From: Laguncularia racemosa
Taxonomy: Eukaryota; Streptophyta; Magnoliopsida; Myrtales; Combretaceae
Assembly (NCBI GenBank): GCA_037954665.1
Contig: JBBMOL010000246.1
Location: forward strand, 434,001-498,000
Direction of reading: 5' to 3'
Length of the DNA stretch: 64,000 nt
Position 1 is the stretch's first letter. Every line of letters starts with the position of its first letter. Below the pieces are notes generated by a model. The model ran no database searches and had not been told where the DNA came from. It was given only the letters and a program-made list of their open reading frames with translations. Shown in pieces: positions 1 to 10,779 of the stretch. Made by a program: the position numbers and the translations under genes.

Positions 1-757
1 TGCCCTTATCCTTTCTGGGAGGCATCTCCCTACAGGAATTCACAGGTAAGGAAGTCAGGAAGAGAATTAGATATTCCATTGATATGCACAATTTTGAAAT
101 AAAAAATAGATTGCCATCTGGCAAAAATCTATTTTGAAGCTAAATTTTGAACATCTTTCTCTAAAACATTTTTGGCTGCCTTGTAGTCAATTCTTAAAAA
201 AAAAAATTATTTAACAAATCTCCTTGAAATTTGGAAATCGTTAAAAAAATTGCTAAAATTTCTTTTTTAATTGTGGAATAATTCATTTGGCATTGGTTCC
301 AGTGTTTAGACACAAATTGGACTATGCATTCATTGCCATTGTTTTTTTGTTTAAAGATTCCTCCAAAACCTACATCAGACGCATCGGTTTCTACTATTTT
401 CGGTAGATTTGGGTCTGTTATATGGATACAAGGGATTTCCTTAATTTTCTCTTTAATTTGTCTGACTACATCTGTATGTACGTTAGAAGGTGATACTATA
501 ATACCATTCCATTTAACTTTCTTAATGAAAGCTTTTATATGTTTAAAGTGTTGATCTATACAAGGAGAAAAGATCAACACATCATCAATATAAACGATTA
601 CAAAATCTGAGTAATTGTTAAAGATTTCATTCATTATCCTCTGGAATTCAGAGGAAGCATTTTTTAATTCGAAAGACATTACATTCCATTTATACTGTCC
701 AAAAGGGATAGTGAATGTTGTTTTATAACTATTAGATTCTTTGATCAGGATCTGTTA
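1..757 (-). pseudogene. Endogenous pararetrovirus copy A: RT C-terminal half and RNase H
   Basis: Remnant of a Caulimoviridae-type polyprotein, which copies viral RNA into DNA. On the minus strand the frame 679-194 carries the RT palm with the YIDD catalytic motif, then an internal deletion, then an RNase H start with the TDAS motif. Frame-broken remains of the RNase H tail continue to position 1. A TAA stop at 757-755 separates it from the upstream half at 755-1655; the second copy has Trp at this site. A long A/T run near 200 causes a further break. The family call rests on how the RT and RNase H blocks read; genus is uncertain. The copy is dead. Confidence 0.8.
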
Positions 758-1655
758 AAACCCAGATTTCATATCAAACTTGGAGAATACTTTAGCATTG
801 TGTATTCCACCAAGTAGGTCTTTTTTATTAGGTATTGGATACCTAATCCATTTTAACACATTTTTAAGAGGCTTATAGTTAATTACTAACTTAGGCACAC
901 CTCTTTCTATTTCTACATTTTTGTTAACGTAAAAAGCCGAACAACTCCAAGATGACTTGGATTTGCATATTAGCTTTTTAGCTAACAAATCATTGATTTC
1001 ATTTTTGCAATGTCTTAAGACATCGCTATTCATTTGTGAAAGTCTTGCCTTCGTTGGGATATTTTTCTCATCGAAATTATCTTTATACAGTAATCCTATC
1101 GAATGAGATTTCTTATCCCAAAATGCATTTGGTAAAGTGAAACAGATGGTTTTTCTTATCTCACTTTCTAATTTAGAAATCTTGTCCTTGATTAGATTTT
1201 TACTTATTTGATCTTCAATTCTGCGAAGATTCAAATTGCCATTTAAGAAGGATAACCGGTCCTCCTTGGCTTTAATCAAACAGTTTAACTCAAAAATTGA
1301 GTTCTGTTTGAGCTCATTTATCATTTTGGTTTGTGGTTTTGAAACAAAGTTAAAATAGATTTTTCTTATGAGATAATTTGTTTCAATTCCTTCATTGCTA
1401 ACCCTAAAAGGTTGTATTAAGTTGATAAAGGGTGTTCCTAAGATTACATTTTGCTTCAAATTTTTTACTAAAATGAAAGCAGTTTTATAGGAGACATTCT
1501 CTTTAACAACTTTAGCATTAAGTAATTTAAAATTAATGCGTAATTTGTTATCAAATGCATAGCTTAGAGATTAGGTGGTTTTCTCAAAATATTTTGTTGG
1601 AATTAACCCTTTTTTAATGCAATTTAAATCTGTACTTGTATTAAATAGCGCAGTA
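755..1655 (-). pseudogene. Endogenous pararetrovirus copy A: protease and RT N-terminal half
   Basis: Upstream half of the same minus-strand remnant. Going down from about 1650 there is a retropepsin-like segment in which the expected catalytic D-T-G has become N-T-S. An in-frame stop follows near 1573, then a long open stretch to 755 with the protease C-terminal LGTPF motif, the inter-domain linker and the first RT blocks (fingers, ending at FDMKSGF). The stop-to-stop frame extends to about 1570, beyond the first start-like codon at 1459, because this is the middle of a polyprotein. The altered protease site, the stops and the abrupt end at a microsatellite show that it is a fossil. Confidence 0.8.
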
Positions 1656-1657
1656 GT

Positions 1658-1658
1658 T

Positions 1659-1705
<47 letters not shown>

Positions 1706-1706
1706 A
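1658..1706. repeat. (TA)n/(TATG)n microsatellite at a pararetrovirus inversion junction
   Basis: About 25 bases of TA repeat run into about six TATG units. The tract lies exactly between the minus-strand protease remnant and a plus-strand RT fragment of the same viral family, so it marks a rearrangement point. Confidence 0.9.
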
Positions 1707-1707
1707 T

Positions 1708-1872
1708 AGTGGATTAGGTATCCAATACCTAATAAAAGATATCTACTTAGTAGAATACATAATGCTAAGGTATTTTCTAAGTTTGATATGAAGTTTAGAT
1801 TTTGGTAGATCCATATTAAAGAAAGTGACAGGTATAAAACTGCATTCACTGTCCCTTTTGGACAATTATTTA
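1708..1872 (+). pseudogene. Plus-strand pararetrovirus RT fragment
   Basis: Short fragment of the same RT family as 755-1655 but in the opposite orientation. In the plus frame it reads from the WIRYPIPNK block through FSKFDMK to the VPFGQ block, with a stop just after the KFDMK motif. It is nearly identical to the plus-strand fragment at 5383-5535, so the two inverted pieces share an origin. It ends abruptly and no recognisable coding sequence follows. Confidence 0.75.
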
Positions 1873-2907
1873 TAATATCTTGGTATGAGGCATTATATAT
1901 CAAGTCTTACCGAGAACACCACCGATGTTAAACATCTTTTAAGGTGTCTCTTTTAGAAACTAGTAGCCCTCCAAGACTTGTTTTCAGCCTATATACCTAA
2001 GATCCTAGATAAACATTAAATAAAACCTCTAAGTGGTGGCTTAGCCAGTCCGTATGGGGTTTAGAACATTAAATAAATAAATTATGGAACAAGAACAAGA
2101 TCCACCATAGGCAGCAGAGCCAATGCTAGTGGGGAATTATTCTAATTAAACAAATAATAAGAACATTAATTGAATTAAATAAGAGCATTTGTACAGAACA
2201 TTAGATGAAAACATTACAAGAGACATTAAAAGAAAAGAAACATTAAGAAGATAGCAGAAGAGGAAAATGAGAGAGAAATGTTAGTAAAGATGAAGTAGAA
2301 GTAGAAGAAGAAAGTAGAAAGATTAGGGAAGTGGAAGAAGATTATAGGTAGTCAGTACATTACTTAAGTACGACTTTGTACAAAGGTTTATCTATGACTC
2401 ATTATCATAGATGAGATGTTAGTAAGGTAAGAGAAGAGGAAGTGTATTATGGAAGAAGATAGGTCGAAAATGTTGACCTAGAAGGGAGAAGAAGAGATGT
2501 TAGATGGAGAAGAAAGGAGAGAGGTAAGTGTGTATCAGAAGGTATGAGAGGAGAGAAGCTATTATATTTTGAAAGGTGGAAGATGGTTCAGAATGAACCT
2601 TACCTCCCATTATATAGAAATTTTCATTTTTACTGTTATGAATAGTAAAAGTGCTTTTTAATGTAGTGAACAGTAAAATTTGTCGGGAATTTTACTATTT
2701 GAACAGTAAAGGTCAGAGTTGCTTTCGGTGGAAAGATTCTACCTATCATTATCTCGTAGATGATGGTAAAAACATTGATACGTACACTAATTGTATGTTG
2801 ATTCTAGAAAAATAGTATAGTATCAGATACTATACTTTAGATTAAAATATAAAAAAGAAAATTTACGTATTTTGTTACAAGTGTAACAAAATACTTACAT
2901 TATATTC
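1873..2907. other. Non-coding stretch, possibly pararetrovirus intergenic region
   Basis: No gene seen. It is AG-rich on the plus strand between about 2160 and 2530, and a TATA-like TATATAATGG lies near 2615 on the minus strand. A weak resemblance to an initiator-tRNA primer site (CAGAGCCAATG) sits near 2118 on the plus strand. Its position next to viral ORF remnants suggests the viral leader and promoter region, but this is inference. Confidence 0.3.
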
Positions 2908-3480
2908 TTACGGGTCTGCTAAGTCAATCTTGTAGCAATCATCTTCATTGCTATATTCGCTGAACGTAGATTTACTTCCAGCAGAATTTTCATTAGTGGT
3001 GCCATGAATGTGAGTTAGGGCAGTTTCCAGCAATTCCTTCATTTCTTTTGGAGTCGCTACCTTAGCTATAGATGATAATAAGAATCCCCTATCATGAAGG
3101 AAAGGGGTTTGATCTTCATTCGGGACCTGAGTTAAAGAGGTCATCAGCCATTTGAGGATTGCTGATTCTTCAACTTTGTCCCACATTTTGAATCCATCCC
3201 ACTATTTAACCTTGAATCGTCTTTCCAGGATGGTGGTTTGGGTCTTGTTGTCCTTTCTAAACTCATAGAACCATGTCATAACCTATGATATGCTTATATG
3301 CATAAAGTATAACATAGTCTTCTTAAATGGTAGTTCATAAGGATGGGGTATATAATTTTTTAAGAATACATTAAATCCCTTTCGGCATTGTCATATGGAC
3401 TATTTCATTTATAGCTCCGAATTCATCCCACCAGTGTGCAAACCAGTAAGGAAGGTTTTTTTAGGAACATTTATAAAAAA
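2908..3480 (-). pseudogene. Pararetrovirus copy B: downstream ORF of unknown function, C-terminal part
   Basis: Minus-strand remnant ending in a Ser/Glu/Asp-rich tail at 2908. The last 92 codons (3186-2908) are open. Upstream the same protein can be followed to about 3450 through an aromatic-rich block (WFAHWWDEFG) with at least one stop near 3201. It lies downstream of the RT-RNase H of copy B on the same strand, where some endogenous pararetroviruses carry a second ORF. I do not know its role. The assignment to the virus rests on position and strand. Confidence 0.5.
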
Positions 3481-3608
3481 AGATAAGCCATGTGTGTGAT
3501 CTTTTTTTATTCATTTGAAAGAAAGTGTTCCACTAAGCTTGCTTATAATCATAATAATTATAAGAGGTTAGAAATCGTCATTGGGTTCAAAGGGTTAACT
3601 TTGAATCT

Positions 3609-3886
3609 CTAGCATTGTGTAAGGTAGCTAGGCCATTCATTAAGGTTTATGACCTTATGAATGCTGGCGGTTGAGTAGCTGATAGCTCCTCCATTGGTAA
3701 AATGTTCAAATGAAACGGATTTTGTTTCACTCAATATTCTTTCATAATATTCTATTATTTTTAAATTATCATATAGAACATAATTAAATTTATCAGAAAA
3801 TATTTTTCTGGCATATTCATAAGGATCATTTTCAAACATTCTCTTTTCTACAGAAAAGACATATTTAAAAACTTCCTTAACATAAA
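3609..3886 (-). pseudogene. Pararetrovirus copy B: middle part of the downstream ORF
   Basis: Open minus-strand stretch (3839-3609) rich in Tyr, Asn and Asp, with no recognisable domain. It lies between the RNase H/linker remnants at 3963-4463 and the tail at 2908-3480, in the same direction, so it is probably an internal piece of the same decayed viral reading frame. Frame breaks occur on both sides. Confidence 0.4.
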
Positions 3887-3962
3887 ATCTTGATTTTGGT
3901 AAAACATTTTAAGGGACAATTTCCTTCTCGAAGGAAGAAGCCACCTCAATTACCTAGACATT

Positions 3963-4463
3963 CTAGGATGACTTCCTTTTAAAAGTCACTTCATTCTGGT
4001 CCTCGCTGAATAGAGGCTTAGATTTTATTGCATTGGTAATTTCCTTAACTAATTTAGGCATGATCATTACATCAGTGTTTAAACTCTCTTGGTTTAAACT
4101 CTCATTGGTTTTCCTCACCTGAGGTTTATTTGGTTTCGATAAACCGGAAGATGGCTTAACTTTGATCATTAAGGGAGCATTGTGGTTCTTTGGGGCCGTG
4201 GCAACAAGCCAAGACTAGACATTAGTGAGACCCTTTTTTGGAGGGATCTCCTTCTCCTTTTCCTTTTCCTTTTCCTTTTTAAGAGGCATCTCCCTATAAG
4301 AATTCACAAGAAAGGAAGTCAGAAAGAGAATTGGACGAACTATTGATATGCTCAATTTTGAAATAAAAAACAGATAAAATTGATTGCCATCCGGTGAAAA
4401 TCTGTTTTGAAGCCAAATTTTAAACATCTTTTTGTAAAACATTTTTTGCTGCTTTGTAGTCAA
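3963..4463 (-). pseudogene. Pararetrovirus copy B: RNase H tail and following linker
   Basis: Two minus-strand pieces. 4463-4215 matches the RNase H tail region of copy A (about 190-1) and ends in a Lys-Glu repeat encoded by a CCTTTT minisatellite at 4250-4278. 4169-3963 is a Lys/Ser/Asn-rich linker. Both belong to the polyprotein whose RT is at 4464-5294. Frame changes separate all three pieces. Confidence 0.55.
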
Positions 4464-5294
4464 TTCTTGAAAGAAATTTTTTATTTAACAAGTCCTCTTA
4501 AAATTTGGAAATTGTTAAAATAATTGCTAAGATTTCCTTTCTAATTGTGGAATAGTTCATTTGGCATTCATTCCAGTGTTTTGATACAAATTGCACTATA
4601 CATTCATTCCCATTTAATTTTTTTTTAGAATTCCACCAAATCCTATATTAGACGCATTTGTTTCTACTATTTTTTAAAAAAGTTGGGTCTGCTATGTGGA
4701 TATATGGAATTTTCTTAATTTTTTCTTTAATTTTTCTGACTATATTGGTGTGTAAGTCAGAGCTTTTTGGAGGGTTCTTCTTCAACCTTTAGTGAAGAGG
4801 TTTACATAAAATATCGAGGTCTTGGAAAAAATCAGCTACATAATTTAAGCTACCTAAGAATGCTGGAGTTGGGTTTTATCCAGAATTTCATCAAGAAACT
4901 TAAAAGAAAATTCTATTGATCTTCTAATTGGTGTTATTGTGCCATTATAAATATCAAATCCTAAGAATCTAATTCTAGTTTGGAAAAGAGATATCTTAGT
5001 AGGTGACACTACTAGGCCATTTTGTTTAGCTTTTTTGATAAAATATTTAATATGTTTAAAATGTTGATCTATATTAGGAGAAAAGATGAACACATCATCA
5101 ATATAGACTATTATGAAATTTGAAAAATCATTAAAGATTTCATTCATTATTCTATGAAATTTAGAGGATGCATTTTTTAGTCCGAAAGGCATAACATTCC
5201 ATTCATATTGTCCAAAAGGGACAATGAATGCAGTTTTATACCTATCGCTTTCCTTAATCTGGATATGCCAAAATCCAGACTTCATATCAAACTT
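4464..5294 (-). pseudogene. Endogenous pararetrovirus copy B: RT and start of RNase H
   Basis: Minus-strand frame 5285-4854 is an open RT segment beginning at the KFDMKSGF block. It runs through the VPFG and MPFGLKNA blocks to an intact YIDD catalytic motif, and on to the FLGFDI block at the end of the palm. Below 4854 the RNase H start is recognisable but frame-shifted. The 5' part (protease, fingers) is missing: at 5294 the copy meets a plus-strand fragment of the same RT head to head. It is better preserved than copy A but not functional. Confidence 0.8.
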
Positions 5295-5575
5295 TACGTT
5301 AATAAAAATGTAGAAATAGAAAGAGGTACACCTAGATTAGTTATTAATTATAAGCCTTTAAATAATGTATTAAAATGATTAGGTATCCAATACCTAATAA
5401 AAGAGATCTACTTAGTAGAATACATAATGCTAAGGTATTCTCTAAGTTCGATATGAAGTCTGGATTTTGATAGATCCAGATTAAGGAAAGCGACAGGTAT
5501 AAAACTGCATTCATTGTCCCTTTTGGACAATACGAATAGAATGTTATGCCTTTTGAACTAAAAAATGCACCCTCT
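5160..5575. repeat. Inverted repeat of pararetrovirus RT sequence
   Basis: Left arm 5160-5294 and right arm 5444-5575 are reverse complements over about 130 bases, roughly nine in ten identical by eye, separated by 149 bases. A transcript from either strand could fold into a long hairpin. Confidence 0.8.
5295..5575 (+). pseudogene. Plus-strand pararetrovirus RT fragment facing copy B
   Basis: Starts with the VNKNVEIERG block of the RT fingers, shifts frame near 5380, then reads the WIRYPIPNK, KFDMKSGF and VPFGQYE blocks with stops at three Trp positions. It ends at about 5573, where an Athila-type gag-protease sequence begins without a spacer. Its second half is the inverted copy of 5160-5294. 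Confidence 0.75.
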
Positions 5576-6396
5576 GAAATATGCTAAGTTCCTAAAGGAG
5601 CTTTTATCTAACAAGCATAAGTTAGAAGATGTGGCTACTATGGAAGTTGATGCAAATTTCTCATCCATCATTCATAATAAACTTCCTCCAAAGCTAAAGG
5701 ATCCTAGCAACTTCACAATTCCATGTGTAGTAGGTGACACATCAGTTGATAAGGCCCTAGCTGATCTAGGGGCTAACATTAACTTAATGCCATATTTTTT
5801 TTTTTAAGAAGTTGGGGTTGTCTAACCTAACCCCAACTAAGATGAGCTTGTAGGTTGTCGATCGCTCTGTAAAGATCCCCAAAGGGATAATCGAAGATGT
5901 CTTAATAAAGGTAGGGAATTTCATCTATCCCGTCGACTTTGTAGTGTTAGAAATAGATGAAAATGGGGATACCCCTCTAGTACTTGGGAGACCATTCTTA
6001 GCTACTGCCAAGGCAATGGTAGATGTAGAGGGAGGAAAACTTACCTTGAGGATCGGCGATGAAGAGTTGGTAATAACAATGGCTGCCACTGTGAAACACA
6101 CCCTGAGCATTGATGACTCTTGCTACTCCATTGATGTTGTTGATATGCTAGCAACTGAGCATATGAAGGAAGTTCTAAGCAAGGATGAATTAGAGTTGAG
6201 CTTGAAACTAGAAGAAAAGAAAGAAGCTGATAACCCAGAGGTTGCACTGCTCATTGAGAAGCTCGATGCTTTAGAAAATGTCACACCTCAACATGGGTTT
6301 AAAAAGTTGAAAACAGAAAATGAGGCAAGACTTAAAACGTCTATTGAAGAGCTGCTAGTGTTGGAATTGAAACAACTACCAGATTACTTGGAATAA
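5573..6396 (+). pseudogene. Athila 1 gag C-terminus and protease
   Basis: Begins in the gag-protease junction (YAKFLKELL block), then a retropepsin domain whose active-site region reads DLGANINLMP, as is usual in Athila elements (D-L-G-A rather than D-T-G-A). A T-run near 5797-5806 breaks the frame; it resumes at about 5900 with the LVLGRPFLAT flap/C-terminal motif and an acidic linker ending with a stop at 6396. The protease would have matured the Gag-Pol polyprotein. It is inactive because of the frameshift. Confidence 0.8.
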
Positions 6397-6439
6397 GCCT
6401 TCCTTATAGAAAACTCCAACCTGCTAGTTATTATAGCCT

Positions 6440-7960
6440 CATATTTATCTCAAGAGTAGAAGAACCAATTACTCACGATCCTAAGAGCACACAAGCAAGC
6501 CATCGCTTGGAAAATATCTGATATAAAAGGTATCAACCCCTCCTTCTGTACTCATAAAATTTTATTAAAAGAAAGATTTAAGCCTATAGTGCAACCATAA
6601 AGACATTTAAATCCAATATGAAAGAGGTAGTTAAGAAGGAGGTGATCAAACTTCTTAACACTGGACTTATTTACCCCATCTCTGATAGCGATTGGGTCAG
6701 TCCAATGCAAGTGGTGCCAAAGAAGGGAGGGATTACTGTTGTCCCTAATGAAAAGAGTGAGCTCATTCCCACGCAGACCATCACTGGCTAGTGAGTGTGC
6801 ATCAATTATAAGAAACTGAATGATGCCACTCGGAAAGATCACTTTCCCCTCCCTTTCATTGATCAAATGCTGGAAAGGTTAACTGGACACATGTATTATC
6901 GTTACTTAGATGGAATTTCCAGCTACTTCTAGATACCTATCGCTTCGAAAGATCACGAGAAAACCACTTTCACATGCCCTTATGGCACTTACGCCTACAA
7001 GAGGATGCCATTTAGGTTATGTAATGCACTAGCTACGTTTTAGTGGTGTATGCTAGCCATATTCAAAGATTTGGTGGAGAAAATCATGGAAGTTTTCATG
7101 GATGATTTCTCCGTTTTTGGTGATTCTTTTACCACTTATCTAGCGAATCTTGAGAAAGTAATAATGCTTTGTGAAGAAATAAATCTGGTGCTTAACTGGG
7201 AGAAGTGCCATTTTATGTGTAAGGAAGGCATAGTACTTGGGCACAAAGTCTCTCACCAAGGGATTGAGGTCAATCGAGCAAAAATTGATGTGATCGAAAA
7301 AGTCCCTCCACCGAACTTGATTAAGGGGATAAGTTTTCTAGGTCACGCCGATTTCTATAGGCGTTTCATTAAAGACTTCTCCAAGATAGCCCATCCCCTA
7401 ACTAGGTTATTAGAAAAAGATGCCCCATTTAATTTCACTACCAAATGCTAGCAGACATTCGATGCACTTAAGGAGAGGTTGATGAATGCCCCAATTATGA
7501 TAACTCCAGATTGGAGTCTTCCCTTCAAACTCATGTGCAATGCCAGCGACTATGCGGTTAGGGTAGCATTTGGGCAAAGGCAAGATAGGCATTTTCAACC
7601 TATTTACTATGCCAGTAAGACACTCAGCAACGCTTAAGCGAATTATACTATTATTGAGAAGGAGATGTTAGCGATGGTATTCGCATTCGATAAGTTTCGT
7701 CCTTACCTAATCTTATCCAAGGTCGTTGTGTACACTAACCACTCTGCCCTTAGGTATTTGCTGAACAAGGAAGATGCAAAACCCAAGCTCATTAGGTGGA
7801 TTTTACTCTTACAAGAGTTCGACCTAGAGATCCATGATAAAAGGGGAGCAGAGAATTTGGCAGTTGACCATCTTTTTAGACTTGAGAACCCAGGTTTAAA
7901 GGAACTGAAGGAGGAGGACATTGTTGGTTCCTTCCCAGAAGAGAAATTATACACAGTTTT
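6440..7960 (+). pseudogene. Athila 1 reverse transcriptase and RNase H
   Basis: RT blocks can be followed from about 6490 through INYKKLNDATRKDHFPLPF near 6800 to the catalytic FMDD at about 7095, then the thumb and the RNase H domain (NASDYAVRVAF near 7540, then the Y-TNHSALRYL region near 7725). A one-base deletion near 6618 shifts frame. Single stops sit where Gln or Trp is expected, for example in the YFQIP and TFQRCM blocks. The longest open parts are 7050-7451 and 7665-8138. The second copy at 28429-33610 supports the domain order. Confidence 0.85.
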
Positions 7961-9253
7961 CCAACTTCTGACTATCGAGACCCTATGGTTTGCTGATCTT
8001 GTCAATTACCTAATAGGAAAAATTCTCCCCGAGGGTCTTAACCATAATGCTAAATGGAAGATCTTTTCCAAGCTTAAACATTATTATTGGGAGGACCCCT
8101 TCCTTTTTTGGATCTATGGAGATCAAGTCATCAGATGATGTGTTTCACATGAGGAAGGATGGAAAATCCTGAATGACTGTCATTCCGGCCCCACCGATGG
8201 TCATTACTTCGCAAATCAAATAGCACATAAGGTTTTTAATGCAGGATGTTATTAGCCTACCATTTTTAAGGATGCTCAACGTCTATGTGCCACCTGTGAC
8301 TGATGTCAGCGAATAGGGAACATATCCAAGAGAGATGAGATGCCCCAAAACTTCATTTTGGCATGCAAAATCTTTGACCTATAGGGTATTGACTTTGTTG
8401 GCCCATTCCCTGTTTCCTATGGGAACAAGTATATACTAGTGACAGTAGATTATGTGTCAAAGTGGGTCGAGGCACAAACTCTACCTACTAATGATGCTCA
8501 AGTCATTGTAAAGTTCCTCAAAAGGCTGTTCGCACGATTCAGAGCCCCAAAAGCAATTATAAGTGATAAGGGAACCCACTTTTATAATAACCAAATGTCC
8601 AAAACCTTGAGGAGACATGGAGTCACTCACCATATCATCCTCAAACTAGTGGACAAGTGGAAGTCTCTAAACGTGAGCTGAAATTGATCCTCGAAAAAAC
8701 GGTGTAACATCATAGAAGAGATTAGGTGGAAAAGCTAGATGATGCCTTATGGGCACATCGAACTGCTTATAAAACACCCTTAGAGACTACTCCCTATAGG
8801 TTGGTGTATGGGAAAGCATGCCACCTTCTAGTGGAAATCGAGCACAAAGCGTATTGGGCAATTAAATTGATAAATTTTGACCTTAGTGTGGCTAGATCAA
8901 GAAGGAAACTCCAGTTGAATGAGTGGAGAAGACAGGCGTATGAGAACATGAGGATCTACAAAGAGTGAACCAAGAAATATCATGACGAGCGTATCCGCCA
9001 TCCAAAGGAATTTTAGAAGGGAGATCGAGTGCTATTGTTCAATTCTTGGTTAAGACTTTTTTCGGGAAAACTGAAATCCGGATGGTCCGATCCATTTGTA
9101 ATTAAGAATATTCTCCCTCATGGTGCTATAGAACTTGAACACCCAGCTCATGACAATTTCAAAGTCAATGGTCACATATTAAAGCTTTATCGGGGAAATG
9201 AAGGGGCATTTGAAGACAAGAAGGAATTGGATCTTCAAATGCCGGAGACTTAG
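7960..9253 (+). pseudogene. Athila 1 integrase
   Basis: Decayed integrase. The HHCC zinc-binding module lies at about 8170-8320 (C-x2-C visible in CATCD with a stop next to it). The catalytic core follows with DFVGPFP near 8390, DYVSKWVEA at 8448 and the second Asp in SDKGTHF near 8565. A frameshift near 8680 leads into the C-terminal part (ALWAHRTAYKTP) and the GPF-like module near 9080, ending with TAG at 9251. The domain would have inserted the cDNA into host DNA. Confidence 0.8.
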
Positions 9254-9623
9254 TGAAAAGAAGTACAGAGCCTCAAGCCAACAACGTTAAACAAGTGCGC
9301 TTCTTGGGAGGCAACCCATGTCTAATTGAGGTATGTAGTGTTTATCTTATTTCCTTTTTATTAACACTATCCTAAGTCTGTTATTTTTGGAACTTGCATA
9401 TCAAAAGGGAAGTTTCTAAGCTTGTGAAGAGCGCGAAAGCAAACCCTAAATATAAGGAACCACCAATGACAAGTAAGGGCTTTCAAATTTCTATCACTAG
9501 GTACATTAGGTAAGTCCCTTCTTACGCACATTTACACTTTTAAGAGGTGTACAGTGTTGTCCATTGGTGAGGTATCTCATAATTCCCATCCCCATAACCA
9601 GTACTCAAGATATGCATGACTTA
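9254..9623 (+). other. Athila 1 post-pol non-coding region
   Basis: About 370 bases between pol and the tandem repeat, with no coding sequence. The segment GCTTCTTGGGAGGCAACCC near 9300 has a counterpart (GCGCTTCATGGGAGGAAGCCC) after pol of Athila 2 at about 33645, so it is a conserved short element just after pol. Confidence 0.5.
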
Positions 9624-9840
9624 TCTAAAAATCTGTGGAATTTTTTAAGTTAGCATAGCCACGAGCATGGCCATGTTGAAGCAAGGGCTGCCTTTATCTA
9701 AGGATTTATGCAATTTTTGAACTCAGCATGGCTACGAGCATGGTTATGCTGAAGCAAAGGCTGCCTTTATCTAAGGATCTGTGTAATTTTTTAAGTCAAC
9801 ATAGCCACGAGCATGACCGTGCTGTAGCTAGTGTTGACTA
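9624..9840 (+). repeat. 73-bp tandem repeat, three copies, upstream of a TATA box
   Basis: Units start at 9624, 9697 and 9770 (period 73). Each has a TCTAA(A/G)GAT start, a T-rich centre and a half-palindromic ACGAGCATGGCCATG-type segment. The array ends just before a TATA-like tract at 9845, so an enhancer-like role is possible but unproven. Confidence 0.85.
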
Positions 9841-9844
9841 CCCC

Positions 9845-10777
9845 TATATATATATTTCATTTTTCTGTCTCTTACTCTCCACACCGTTACAGAAAACCCT
9901 CCTCTAATCTCTCAATCATCTTTTTCTTCTTCTCAAAATTTACAATCACACACTACATAATCATCTCACAAATTCATCACCAAACCATATTCAAGTAAGT
10001 TTCTCTTCTCTTTTCTTCTTCTTTCTGTAACTTTTACTTTCTTGCACTTGCATACTTGGCTAATGTCACATAATTCATCATAATATCTGATATACATTAC
10101 AATCGAGGATGCATTTGTTTTTATACGGCATTTTCTTCTCCCTTTGTGAGTGCTAACATCTATGTAATCATTTGATGGATCATAGTATTAGTGTAAGACA
10201 AATCTTTTTCAATTTATATGAATTATGTTCTACTTTCTTAAGGCTCCTGATCGACGTTGTTGAAATTTTTTTTTTTTTTGGATTTTGTGATCTTTGTGCC
10301 ATTAAAGGCCGTTAAAGTCATGGAATGTAGATGAATTACATTTTAATCATTAATAGTACCATATTGCCATATCCAGGGTTCTAAAGTGTCCGCAAATTAA
10401 GGGTTTTTGAAAGAATCAGTGGATATGAAAAGCAATTTTGGCATTTCTGAAAGATTGTCATATGAAAAATCTGTTTTTGATTTCAGCACTGCCCCGTACA
10501 TGACCAATTTCCCGCTCCCATGCTAATTTGAAATTTCACTGTTCAAATTTCTACCTCACCTTCAACACGGCCATGCTGACGGTCGTGTTAAACTGTATGA
10601 TTACATCTTTCAATGTTTCGTCTTAGTTTGATGCCTTTTATATCCTATATTAATTTTTTCTAATTTGTTTGAGACTAAAGTTTGCATATGCATCATGATT
10701 AAGCATCCCTCATTGATCAAAATATGTATATCCATTGAAGAATCATCTTTGTATACCTTTGCAACTTTTCCTTGTAG
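9845..10777 (+). promoter_or_regulatory. Putative internal promoter and 5'-UTR intron of the env-position ORF
   Basis: A TATATATATA tract at 9845-9854 is followed by a CT-rich, CAA-rich leader like a plant 5' UTR. A consensus donor GTAAGT lies at 9995-10000, and a pyrimidine-rich acceptor ending TTGTAG at 10777, two bases before the ATG at 10780. Together these predict a 783-base 5'-UTR intron. Read from sequence only. Confidence 0.5.
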
Positions 10778-10779
10778 AG

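Noticed and set aside
324..554. Plus-strand open frame of 76 codons
   Set aside because: Shadow of the minus-strand pararetrovirus RNase H.
5925..6247. Minus-strand frames of 61 and 68 codons
   Set aside because: Antisense shadows of the Athila 1 protease region, low complexity and no domain.
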